Positions 33,695-41,811 of a stretch of 64,000 bases of DNA are shown one piece after another. Position numbers and translations under genes: made by a program. The notes below the pieces were generated by a model, which did no database searches, was not told where the DNA came from, and saw only the letters and a program-made list of their open reading frames with translations. Positions within the stretch are counted from its first letter, which is position 1. Each line of letters begins with the position of its first letter. Source of the DNA: Insolitispirillum peregrinum (GTDB taxonomy: Bacteria; Pseudomonadota; Alphaproteobacteria; Rhodospirillales; Rhodospirillaceae); assembly GCF_042665255.1 (NCBI RefSeq), contig NZ_JBHTCD010000001.1. One strand, given 5' to 3'.

Positions 33695-35889
33695 TGGCCA
33701 GCATTCCTGATTTCACCAAAGTTCCCTTCGCCGCCAACACCAGCGGCAGCCTGAACGACTGGCAGCAGAGCCTGGAAGCCGCCATCGGCAACCCGGCCAG
33801 CGCCCTGACGTGGGAAACCCCGGAAAAGCTGCTGGTCAAGCCGCTGTACAGCGCCGCTGACCTGAACGGGCTGGACCACCTGAACACCCTGCCCGGCCTG
33901 CCGCCGTTCCTGCGTGGTCCCTATCCGACCATGTACGTGCAACAGCCGTGGACCATCCGCCAGTACGCCGGGTTCTCGACCGCCGAAGAATCCAACGCCT
34001 TTTACCGTCGCAATCTGGCGGCGGGCCAAAAGGGCCTGTCGGTGGCCTTTGACCTTGCCACCCACCGTGGCTATGACTCGGACCATCCGCGCGTGGCTGG
34101 TGACGTCGGCATGGCCGGGGTGGCCATCGACAGCATCTATGACATGCGCCAGCTGTTCGACAGCATCCCGCTCGACAAGATGAGCGTGTCGATGACCATG
34201 AACGGCGCCATCCTGCCGGTGATGGCCCTGTACATTGTCGCTGCCGAAGAACAAGGCGTCGCCCCTGCCCTGCTGTCCGGGACCGTTCAGAATGACATTC
34301 TGAAAGAGTTCATGGTCCGCAACACCTACATCTATCCGCCGACTCCGTCGATGCGGATCATTTCGGACATTTTTGCCTTCACCTCGCAAAACATGCCGAA
34401 ATTCAACTCGATCTCGATTTCCGGCTATCACATGCAGGAAGCCGGGGCCACCGCCGACCTCGAACTGGCCTACACTCTGGCCGACGGCGTCGAATACGCC
34501 CGCGCCGGGATGGCGGCCGGGCTCGATATCGACAAATTTGCACCGCGTCTGTCGTTCTTCTGGGCGATTGGCATGAACTTCTTCATGGAAGTCGCCAAAA
34601 TGCGCGCCGCCCGCATGCTGTGGGCCAAACTGATCAAGCAGTTCGACCCCAAGAGCGACAAGTCTCTGTCGCTGCGCACCCACTCGCAGACTTCGGGCTG
34701 GTCGCTGACCGCGCAGGACGTGTTCAACAACGTCACCCGTACCTGCGTCGAAGCGATGGCCTCCACCCAGGGCCACACCCAGTCGCTGCACACCAACGCG
34801 CTGGACGAAGCCCTCGCCCTGCCGACCGACTTCTCGGCCCGCATCGCCCGCAACACCCAGCTGTTCATCCAGCAGGAAAGCGGCACCTGCCGGGTGATCG
34901 ACCCGTGGGGCGGCTCGTACTATGTCGAACGCCTGACCCGCGATCTGGCCGAACGCGCCTGGGCCCACATTCAGGAAGTCGAAGCCGAAGGCGGCATGGC
35001 CAAGGCCATCGAAGCCGGCATCCCCAAGATGCGCATCGAAGAAGCCGCTGCCCGCACGCAGGCGCGCATTGATGCGGGCCGCCAGACGGTGGTCGGGGTC
35101 AACAAGTACGTGCTGGACGAAGAAGAAAAGCTGGACGTGCTGAAGGTCGACAACTCGTCGGTCCGTGCCCAGCAGATCGAAAAGCTGCAACGCCTGCGCG
35201 CCGAGCGCAGCGCTGCCGAGGTCGAGTCCAAACTGACCGCCCTGACCAACGCCGCCGCCAGTGGTGAAGGCAACCTGCTGGCTCTGGCCGTCGATGCAGC
35301 CCGCGCCAAGTGCACCGTCGGTGAAATCTCTGACGCGCTGGAAAAGATCTATGGCCGCCATCAGGCGACCATCCGGGCCATCTCTGGCGTCTATTCCAAC
35401 GAGGTTGGTGCGATGGATGACAGCTTTGCCAAAGTGCGCAAACTGGTCGATGACTTCGAAAAGAACGATGGCCGCCGCCCGCGCGTGCTGATCGCCAAGA
35501 TGGGCCAGGACGGCCACGACCGGGGCCAGAAAGTGATCGCCACCGCCTTTGCCGATATCGGCTTTGACGTTGATATCGGGCCGCTGTTCCAGACCCCGGC
35601 AGAAACCGCCCGTCAGGCGGTGGAAAACGACGTCCACGTCGTTGGCGTGTCATCGCTGGCCGCTGGCCACCTGACGCTGGTGCCGGAACTGCGCAACGAA
35701 CTGAAAAAACTGGGCCGCGAAGACATTCTGATCGTGGTTGGCGGGGTGATCCCGCCGCAGGATTGGGACGAGCTGTACCAGTCCGGTGCGGCGGCGATCT
35801 TCCCGCCCGGCACCAAGATCAGCGTGGCAGCGCAGGATCTGATTGCCAAGCTGAACAGCCAGCTTGGCTATGCCAGCGAAGCTGCGTAA
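33694..35889 (+). CDS. mutB: Methylmalonyl-CoA mutase large (alpha) subunit
   Basis: The 731-aa catalytic subunit contains the substrate barrel (RGPYPTMYVQQPWTIRQYAGF, SVAFDLATHRGYDSDHPR, VSMTMNGAILPVMALYI) and a C-terminal B12-binding domain with DGHDRG, where Asp606-x-His608-xx-Gly611 provides the lower axial His ligand, followed by GVSSLAAGHLTLVPEL and VGGVIPPQDW. It catalyses the adenosylcobalamin-dependent carbon-skeleton rearrangement used in propionate and ethylmalonyl-CoA pathway metabolism. It is followed by a strong terminator and, after a repeat element, by meaB. Confidence 0.96.
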   Translation: MASIPDFTKVPFAANTSGSLNDWQQSLEAAIGNPASALTWETPEKLLVKPLYSAADLNGLDHLNTLPGLPPFLRGPYPTMYVQQPWTIRQYAGFSTAEESNAFYRRNLAAGQKGLSVAFDLATHRGYDSDHPRVAGDVGMAGVAIDSIYDMRQLFDSIPLDKMSVSMTMNGAILPVMALYIVAAEEQGVAPALLSGTVQNDILKEFMVRNTYIYPPTPSMRIISDIFAFTSQNMPKFNSISISGYHMQEAGATADLELAYTLADGVEYARAGMAAGLDIDKFAPRLSFFWAIGMNFFMEVAKMRAARMLWAKLIKQFDPKSDKSLSLRTHSQTSGWSLTAQDVFNNVTRTCVEAMASTQGHTQSLHTNALDEALALPTDFSARIARNTQLFIQQESGTCRVIDPWGGSYYVERLTRDLAERAWAHIQEVEAEGGMAKAIEAGIPKMRIEEAAARTQARIDAGRQTVVGVNKYVLDEEEKLDVLKVDNSSVRAQQIEKLQRLRAERSAAEVESKLTALTNAAASGEGNLLALAVDAARAKCTVGEISDALEKIYGRHQATIRAISGVYSNEVGAMDDSFAKVRKLVDDFEKNDGRRPRVLIAKMGQDGHDRGQKVIATAFADIGFDVDIGPLFQTPAETARQAVENDVHVVGVSSLAAGHLTLVPELRNELKKLGREDILIVVGGVIPPQDWDELYQSGAAAIFPPGTKISVAAQDLIAKLNSQLGYASEAA

Positions 35890-35909
35890 GCTCTGCCTTG
35901 GCCAGCCGG

Positions 35910-35942
35910 AAAGCGGGGACTGTCCAGTCTCCGCTTTTTGCT
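35910..35942 (+). terminator. Intrinsic terminator of mutAB
   Basis: AAAGCGGGGACT and AGTCTCCGCTTT form a 12-bp stem with one G-U pair and a GTCC loop, followed by TTTTTGCTGTTTT, 20 bases past the mutB stop. Confidence 0.9.
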
Positions 35943-35966
35943 GTTTTCCCCTGGAGCTTCACAACA

Positions 35967-36155
35967 ACAGTGCGGCAAAGCAGTAACAAGACCGTGGAGC
36001 GCTGCTCCACACCTCGCTGGGGCCAGTCGGCCCCAGACCCCGTTAATTGCCCCCATTTCTTTGATCACAAAAGAAAAAATGGGGGCTTGGGGGCATCGCC
36101 CCCAAACGGGTATGGGCGGTAGCCCGTTCTCCTGCGCGGACTGTCGTGTGCTGTG
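35967..36155 (-). repeat. Dispersed multi-hairpin intergenic repeat, copy C
   Basis: In reverse orientation to copies A and B. ACTGTCGTGTGCTGTG at 36140-36155 equals the terminal repeat of the family. The interior shows GGGCGGTAGCCC, GGGGGCATCGCCCCC, GGGGCC-AGTC-GGCCCC and TGGAGC-GCT-GCTCCA hairpins. The other end is degenerate, so the left boundary is approximate. It lies between the mutAB terminator and meaB. Confidence 0.72.
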
Positions 36156-36214
36156 GGTTCACGTTTGACGCTCACAGTAGCAGAGCTTCCAACTTCCTTT
36201 TTTCAAGGCGTCCC

Positions 36215-37207
36215 ATGCTGCCCAAAACCGCAGACGATTATGTAAACGGTGTGCTTGCGGGCAACCGTGCGATTATTGGCCGAGCCATCACCCTAATCGA
36301 AAGCCGGGCCGAACGACACCGCGCGCTGGCCAAAGAGGTGCTGATGCGGCTGGTCCCCCATTCCGGCAAAGCCCATCGCATCGGCATTTCCGGGGTTCCG
36401 GGGGTGGGGAAATCCACCTTCATTGAAACATTCGGCACCAACCTGACCGGCGCAGGCCACAAGGTGGCGGTGCTGGCGGTTGACCCGACCTCCTCACGCA
36501 CGGGCGGCTCCATTCTGGGCGACAAGACCCGGATGGCGAAACTGTCAACCGACGAGAACGCCTTCATCCGCCCCTCGCCCACCGGCGGCTATCTGGGGGG
36601 CGTGGCGCGGGCAACACGCGAAACGATGATCGTGCTCGAAGCGGCTGGCTTTGACGTGGTGCTGGTGGAAACCGTCGGGACCGGACAGTCGGAAACGCTG
36701 GTCGCCGACATGGTTGACTTCTATCTGGTGCTGATGCTGCCGGGGGCGGGCGACGAGTTGCAGGGGATCAAAAAGGGCATCCTCGAACTGGCCGACATGA
36801 TCGCCGTCAACAAGTGCGAGGGCGACAACGACCGCCGCGCTCTGGCCGCCCGCGTCGAATACAAGAACGCCCTGAACATCATGACCCCGGCCAGCCCGAA
36901 CTGGAAACCACCAGTGGTGACCATTTCCGGCCTGAACAACTATGGCCTCGACACACTGTGGGAGAAAATCCAGGATCACCGCAAGATCCTGACCGACAGT
37001 GGCGAGCTGCCCGCCAAACGCCGCGAGCAGCAAATCACCTGGATGTGGTCGATGCTGAAAGAACGGCTGGTGCTGGCACTGGAACGCGACCCGGCAGTTG
37101 CCGAACGCATTCCGTCGATTGAGCACGACGTTGCCGCCGGTACCATGACCGCCACCGTTGGCGCGGAAACCCTGTTGCGGGCCTTTGGGCTGGACCTTGA
37201 CGGCTGA
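36215..37207 (+). CDS. meaB: Methylmalonyl-CoA mutase-associated G-protein chaperone
   Basis: The 330-aa G3E-type GTPase protects and reloads methylmalonyl-CoA mutase. Walker A GVPGVGKST lies at about 60-68, followed by VLAVDPTSSRTGGSILGDKTRM, VETVGTGQSE (switch region) and the guanine-specificity loop, which reads NKCEGDN rather than the common NKADG. A C-terminal helical dimerisation arm ends the protein. The ATG at 36215 follows AAGGCG; upstream in-frame sequence to 36146 overlaps the repeat element. It has its own transcription unit, separated from mutB by a terminator and a repeat. Confidence 0.94.
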   Translation: MLPKTADDYVNGVLAGNRAIIGRAITLIESRAERHRALAKEVLMRLVPHSGKAHRIGISGVPGVGKSTFIETFGTNLTGAGHKVAVLAVDPTSSRTGGSILGDKTRMAKLSTDENAFIRPSPTGGYLGGVARATRETMIVLEAAGFDVVLVETVGTGQSETLVADMVDFYLVLMLPGAGDELQGIKKGILELADMIAVNKCEGDNDRRALAARVEYKNALNIMTPASPNWKPPVVTISGLNNYGLDTLWEKIQDHRKILTDSGELPAKRREQQITWMWSMLKERLVLALERDPAVAERIPSIEHDVAAGTMTATVGAETLLRAFGLDLDG

Positions 37208-37218
37208 TACCCGGACAT

Positions 37219-37254
37219 GGACGCCCGTTCGGACTACATGATGAACGGGCGTCC
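37219..37254 (+). terminator. Hairpin downstream of meaB
   Basis: A perfect 12-bp stem (GGACGCCCGTTC / GAACGGGCGTCC) with a 12-nt loop begins 12 bases past the meaB stop. There is no T-run, so it may act as an mRNA end stabiliser rather than an intrinsic terminator. Confidence 0.55.
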
Positions 37255-37452
37255 CTCCGGGGCATGAACGCTCTCCGGGCAACACCTCTATACAAACAAT
37301 ATTATCCAGAAAAATACCTTTCCCCTTCTGCCCATAGGGCGAAAGGCAGAGTTGTCTGTACCCTCCTCTACCCGCTATAAACAGACCGTGGACGACATCA
37401 GTCTACAAACCACACGCCGTGGTCCGCAGGGTATCGGGGGAGAACAGGCGCA

Positions 37453-39738
37453 ATGGCCGAACCGCCAGCACAAGACAGCGACATCACCCCGGCCCCTTCG
37501 ACAGAGGCCATTCAGGCCACCCTGTCCGAACTGACCACTCCCCTCAAACCATCCCGCATGGTGATGCTCGCCGGGCTGACCACCTGCGCCGGGGCTGTCA
37601 GCATTGTCTATGCTGCTGTTTCCGAACATCTTTCGATCATCGAAACCATCACCATTACCACTGCCATTCTTCTCCTGCTGTGCCTGTTTGGCAGCTTTGG
37701 CTGGCGACGCCTGCAAGCCATCCATCAGCGTCTGCGGGACAGCGCCTACCAACTGTCCGCCATCGAACAACAACTGGCGCAGGCGGCCCATGAAACCGAT
37801 CGCCTGCAACGCCTGCTGGTTGATGCGGTCAACAGCGTCGATGAAGGCTTTGTCCTGTTTGACGACACCAACACTCTGGTGGTGTGCAACGAACGCTATC
37901 GGCGGGCCTATCCGACCATTGCCGACCTGCTGGTTCCCGGCGCATCCTTTTCCACCATCCTGGCCACCGCCGCCCAGCGGCTGGGGGTGGCCGGAGACCA
38001 TGGCCCGCAGGATCTGCGGCAATGGGTCGAAGACCGGATGCGTCGCCATCTCAGCGCCCCGCAACCACAGGAATGCCAGTTGACCGATGGCCGCTGGTAC
38101 CGGATTTCGGAACGCCCGACGCGGACCGGCGGGATCGTCAAGGTTCTGACCGACATCACCATGGCCAAACAGCACGAGCAGGAACTTGCCAGCAAAAGCA
38201 AAGTGCTCGAAGGCACCTTTGACGCCATGGCTCAGGGCATCGCCGTTTTTGATACCGACCTGACCCTGCTGACCTGGAACGACCATCTGGCACCGGTGAT
38301 GGATTATCCGGCCCACCTGTTGCAGCCGGGAACGGCGCTGCAGGCCTTCCGGGACTTTGACTTTCAGCGCGGGGTCAAGAAACTGCCTGCCCCCCATCCG
38401 GTCGACAACATGCCCGACCCGTTCAGCCCGCACGATGACACCGACACCCTGCTGTCCGAGGTCGAACTGCCCGATGGTCGCCATGTTGATGTCCACACCA
38501 GCCCGATGCCGCGCGGCGGGCTGGTGGTGATGTACAGCGACATCACCACCCGCAAGCAGACCGAAGCCGCCTTGCAGCATTCACAAAAGATGGATGCCAT
38601 CGGCCAGCTGGCGGGGGGCATTGCCCATGAATTCAACAACATGCTGACCTCCATCGGGGGCTTTGCCCGCATGGCCCTGCGCAGCCCCGAAGACAGTGAA
38701 CGGGTGGTGATGTGCCTGGAAGAGGTCACCAAGGCTGCCGACAGGGCGGCCTCGCTGACCAGCCAGCTCTTGAACTTCTCGCGCCGGAGCCTGAGCGAAG
38801 AACAGCGGCCAATCCGCCTGAAAGACATGCTGCGCGACCTGACCAATTTCCTGCGTCCCTTGCTGGGCGCACGGGTTGATGTCGACGTGCAAATCAGCGA
38901 CCCTGACCTGATCGTTTCGGGCGACCCGGTCAAGCTGCATCAGGCCATCGTCAACCTGTGCATCAATGCCCGTGATGCCATGCCAGAGGGCGGCGAAATT
39001 CAACTGAGCCTGTCCCGGCTCGCCCGTGACCACTCCGAAGCCAATCGCCGCCTGTTCGACCGTCACCCCTTGCTGTCGGCAACCCGTGCCTACGCCGCCC
39101 TGCGCGTGCGGGATACCGGCACCGGCATTGACCCGGCCTTGCTGCCCCGCATTTTCGAACCCTTCTTCACCACCAAGGAACAGGGCAAGGGAACCGGTCT
39201 GGGCTTGCCAATGGTCTATTCGGTGGCGGAACATATGGGTGGGATCATTGATGTGGAATCTGAAGTGCGTGTTGGCTCGCTGTTTACCGTTCTGCTACCA
39301 TTGTGCGAACCAGATACAATTGAACTCTCCAAGAGCGCAGAGCGGCAGCGTGATTTCAACGGGGAAGACCTGACCATTCTGCTGGCAGAAGACGAGGACT
39401 CTGTCCGTCGCCTGATCACCATGACCCTCGAAGACGCCGGTTGCACCGTGTTAACGGCCGAAAATGGCCACGAAGCCGAAAAAATATTCGAGCAAGATCA
39501 GGACGCTATTGATATCCTGATTTCAGATGTGGTTATGCCCGGCCTTGATGGCCCTGCCCTGACCCGTCGCCTTCTGGACCTCAATCCCGACCTGAGGGTC
39601 ATTCTGATGTCTGGATACAGTGCAACGGACGACTGGAAAGCCCTCACCGAAGGCTGCGGTCGGACATTCCTACGAAAACCGGTGGTCCCAGACCAGTTGC
39701 TGGCTGCCGTGCAAACGCTTGTGAACCGCGTGGAGTGA
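37453..39738 (+). CDS. Membrane-associated hybrid histidine kinase with two PAS domains
   Basis: 761 aa. Two hydrophobic segments lie near the N-terminus (about 38-80). A first PAS domain follows (AVNSVDEGFVLFDDTNTLVVCN, about 120-220), then a second (FDAMAQGIAVFDTDLTLLTWND, about 250-370). HisKA has the phospho-accepting His392 in GGIAHEFNN, the HATPase has N-box and G-boxes (NLCINARDAMPEGG, RDTGTGIDPALLPRIFEPFF, GTGLGL), and the C-terminal receiver has Asp692 in ILISDVVMPG. GGGGGAGAA precedes the ATG. The next gene, six bases downstream, encodes a receiver protein that is its likely partner. The signal is unknown. Confidence 0.92.
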   Translation: MAEPPAQDSDITPAPSTEAIQATLSELTTPLKPSRMVMLAGLTTCAGAVSIVYAAVSEHLSIIETITITTAILLLLCLFGSFGWRRLQAIHQRLRDSAYQLSAIEQQLAQAAHETDRLQRLLVDAVNSVDEGFVLFDDTNTLVVCNERYRRAYPTIADLLVPGASFSTILATAAQRLGVAGDHGPQDLRQWVEDRMRRHLSAPQPQECQLTDGRWYRISERPTRTGGIVKVLTDITMAKQHEQELASKSKVLEGTFDAMAQGIAVFDTDLTLLTWNDHLAPVMDYPAHLLQPGTALQAFRDFDFQRGVKKLPAPHPVDNMPDPFSPHDDTDTLLSEVELPDGRHVDVHTSPMPRGGLVVMYSDITTRKQTEAALQHSQKMDAIGQLAGGIAHEFNNMLTSIGGFARMALRSPEDSERVVMCLEEVTKAADRAASLTSQLLNFSRRSLSEEQRPIRLKDMLRDLTNFLRPLLGARVDVDVQISDPDLIVSGDPVKLHQAIVNLCINARDAMPEGGEIQLSLSRLARDHSEANRRLFDRHPLLSATRAYAALRVRDTGTGIDPALLPRIFEPFFTTKEQGKGTGLGLPMVYSVAEHMGGIIDVESEVRVGSLFTVLLPLCEPDTIELSKSAERQRDFNGEDLTILLAEDEDSVRRLITMTLEDAGCTVLTAENGHEAEKIFEQDQDAIDILISDVVMPGLDGPALTRRLLDLNPDLRVILMSGYSATDDWKALTEGCGRTFLRKPVVPDQLLAAVQTLVNRVE

Positions 39739-39744
39739 AACGCT

Positions 39745-41760
39745 ATGTCTTCGAATCCGTCTTCAGCGTCGTCTACGCCGTCCCCCGCCGCCGAGACACA
39801 GTCTGCCGCCGCCGCAACGGTCCTGTGCCGCACTCCAGAGGATTTTTATGCCCCTGCGGCCCGTTATCTGGCCCGCAGGCATTTTGCACCGTTTTTTGAC
39901 GAGCACCAGACCAGCCCGCTGGAGACACTCCACTCCCTGCGCCTGCTCAACACCGCCGAGAGCCACCCGCTGTTCCGGGCAGTGATCGAAGCCCTGGCAG
40001 ACCGGCAGGCTTCGGCCTGTCAGCAAAGCGTTCACAATCGCCTGACCGATCTGTTGGCACTGGTCAAAACCCTCGGCAGCACCGTTTCCCATCGACTGAA
40101 GCAGCACGCCCCGGAAATCATTTCAGCGGTTGATCTGCCAAAAGTGGTCACTGCCGCCGGTCGCCTGCCGTCTCCGGTCGAGGCCGACTTTTACGTCTAT
40201 GCCACCCTGACCCAGACCCTGCACAGCTGCCGGGACCGGGCTGCCAAGATGGACCTGCTGATGGGGTTCATCGAACGGCTGGAGGATGACCCCAGTGCGC
40301 TGGTTTATCTCGATACCCTGCTGGCCGACCACCTTGCCTTGCGCGGGGTTGCCTCTGCCCTGTGGCAAAAGACCGCCAACCCGAACGACATGCTGGTCGA
40401 TATCATTGCGCTGTACCTGAACAACGACCTCGCCTCGCCAGCCACCACCCCGCCCAGCGTGCGCCGCCTGCAAACCCTGTTGCGCTCCGGCCCGTTCCCC
40501 CAGATCCGCGACAGCCTGATTACGGTCCTGCAAACAGTCCTGCAAAGCTCTGACCGCCTGATCACCAGCGTCCCCGATGATCCGATGGGGACCAAGCTGG
40601 CCATCGCCGAAGTGATGGCTGCCGCCGACCTGATGAGTGCCCTGCGCCTGCCGGACGGGTTCATCGGCGGACAGGCGACCTGTGACATTCTCGACCGCCG
40701 CCTGTCCCTGATGCTGTCCGCCGACAAGCTGCAGGAACTGTTGCGGGGCCGGTCCATTCTTGAAAAGCTGCGCCAGCTGTTTGCCCTGCAACAGGCAATG
40801 GCAGGGGCCGCCGCCGTAAAAGGGGTTGATGACTATCTGATCTCCCTGCTGGAAAACCGCGATTTTGTCGGGCGGCTGTGTGACGTCATCGAAGACAGCG
40901 ATGCCCGCCTGCGCGCTTTTTCCGAATTGCAGATGCTGGTTCTGGGGTCAACGTTCCCGGCTGCGATCCGCAAACGGCTGGCCACCATGCTGGACCGCGC
41001 CCAGCATGATCAGTTGAAAACAACAACCTTGTTTTCAACTTTGCGCAAGGACGCCAAACCGCCAATCGCCGCCATCCTGCGCGTGGTAGACATGGCCGGT
41101 GATGGCGTGTTCACCCATGGCAAGTGCCTGACCGAAGCCCGCGAGCTGATCCGGCGCCATATCCGCCATCGCGATTTTGTGCGGAAATACCTGGCAGGCA
41201 AGGATATCATCCGCCATGACTCCACGGCGACGGCAGCGGAAACACCCTTGCCGCCGGTTGGAGAGCGCCTGCGCGAACTGGGCTTGCGCATGGCCCGGGC
41301 CGGGGTTGAATTCCGTGATCTGTCCGGTATGACCCTGCTGGTGGTCGAAGACGAAGACAGTGCCCGCCACTACATCGAAATGGTCCTGCGCGATATGGGG
41401 ATTGGCACGGTGATGACCGCCCCCGATGGCCGGGCGGCCCTGAAGGTGTTCAGCGACTTTGAGGATGGTATCGACCTGATCATCTGCGACTGGAAAATGC
41501 CGCACATGACCGGGATCGATTTCCTGAAACAGGTCCGCAGCGTCAAGCCCAAGCTGCCGTTCCTGATGGTCACGGCCCTCGCCACGCTGGAAAACGTCAA
41601 GGAAGCGATGGCCCACGAGGTTACCGCCTACATCGCCAAACCGTTCCCGCCCGAACAGCTGGAAGAAAAGGTTCTGCTGCTGCTCAACCGCGCCAGCCCG
41701 GAAGAAGTCAGTGAAGAACTGCTGGCCGCTGCCGGGGGCAATGTGCCAGAACGGAAATAA
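39745..41760 (+). CDS. Response regulator with large unknown N-terminal helical region
   Basis: 671 aa. The C-terminal receiver (about 530-650) is complete: acidic pair in VVEDEDS, Asp582 in LIICDWKMPHMTG, Thr/Ser in LMVTALATLENV and Lys in YIAKPF. The first 520 residues are soluble, helical and Leu/Ala/Asp-rich with no recognised domain (for example VYLDTLLADHLALRGVAS and RGRSILEKLRQLFALQQAM). There is no DNA-binding or enzymatic output domain, so the N-terminal region may be the effector or a scaffold. It starts six bases after the hybrid kinase gene and surely forms one operon with it. Confidence 0.82.
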   Translation: MSSNPSSASSTPSPAAETQSAAAATVLCRTPEDFYAPAARYLARRHFAPFFDEHQTSPLETLHSLRLLNTAESHPLFRAVIEALADRQASACQQSVHNRLTDLLALVKTLGSTVSHRLKQHAPEIISAVDLPKVVTAAGRLPSPVEADFYVYATLTQTLHSCRDRAAKMDLLMGFIERLEDDPSALVYLDTLLADHLALRGVASALWQKTANPNDMLVDIIALYLNNDLASPATTPPSVRRLQTLLRSGPFPQIRDSLITVLQTVLQSSDRLITSVPDDPMGTKLAIAEVMAAADLMSALRLPDGFIGGQATCDILDRRLSLMLSADKLQELLRGRSILEKLRQLFALQQAMAGAAAVKGVDDYLISLLENRDFVGRLCDVIEDSDARLRAFSELQMLVLGSTFPAAIRKRLATMLDRAQHDQLKTTTLFSTLRKDAKPPIAAILRVVDMAGDGVFTHGKCLTEARELIRRHIRHRDFVRKYLAGKDIIRHDSTATAAETPLPPVGERLRELGLRMARAGVEFRDLSGMTLLVVEDEDSARHYIEMVLRDMGIGTVMTAPDGRAALKVFSDFEDGIDLIICDWKMPHMTGIDFLKQVRSVKPKLPFLMVTALATLENVKEAMAHEVTAYIAKPFPPEQLEEKVLLLLNRASPEEVSEELLAAAGGNVPERK

Positions 41761-41767
41761 GGCCCGT

Positions 41768-41804
41768 GGGCTGCTCCACACCCAAACGCGGCGTGGAGCA
41801 GCCC
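41768..41804. terminator. Bidirectional terminator-like hairpin between convergent genes
   Basis: A perfect 12-bp stem GGGCTGCTCCAC / GTGGAGCAGCCC lies seven bases from the response-regulator stop and just before the end of the convergent helicase gene. It shares the GGAGCAGC string with the dispersed repeat family. Confidence 0.7.
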
Positions 41805-41811
41805 TCCCCTT

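Noticed and set aside
33673..35637. 654-codon open frame antisense to mutB
   Set aside because: It mirrors the codon phase of a certain gene in GC-rich DNA, has no SD and no recognisable domain.
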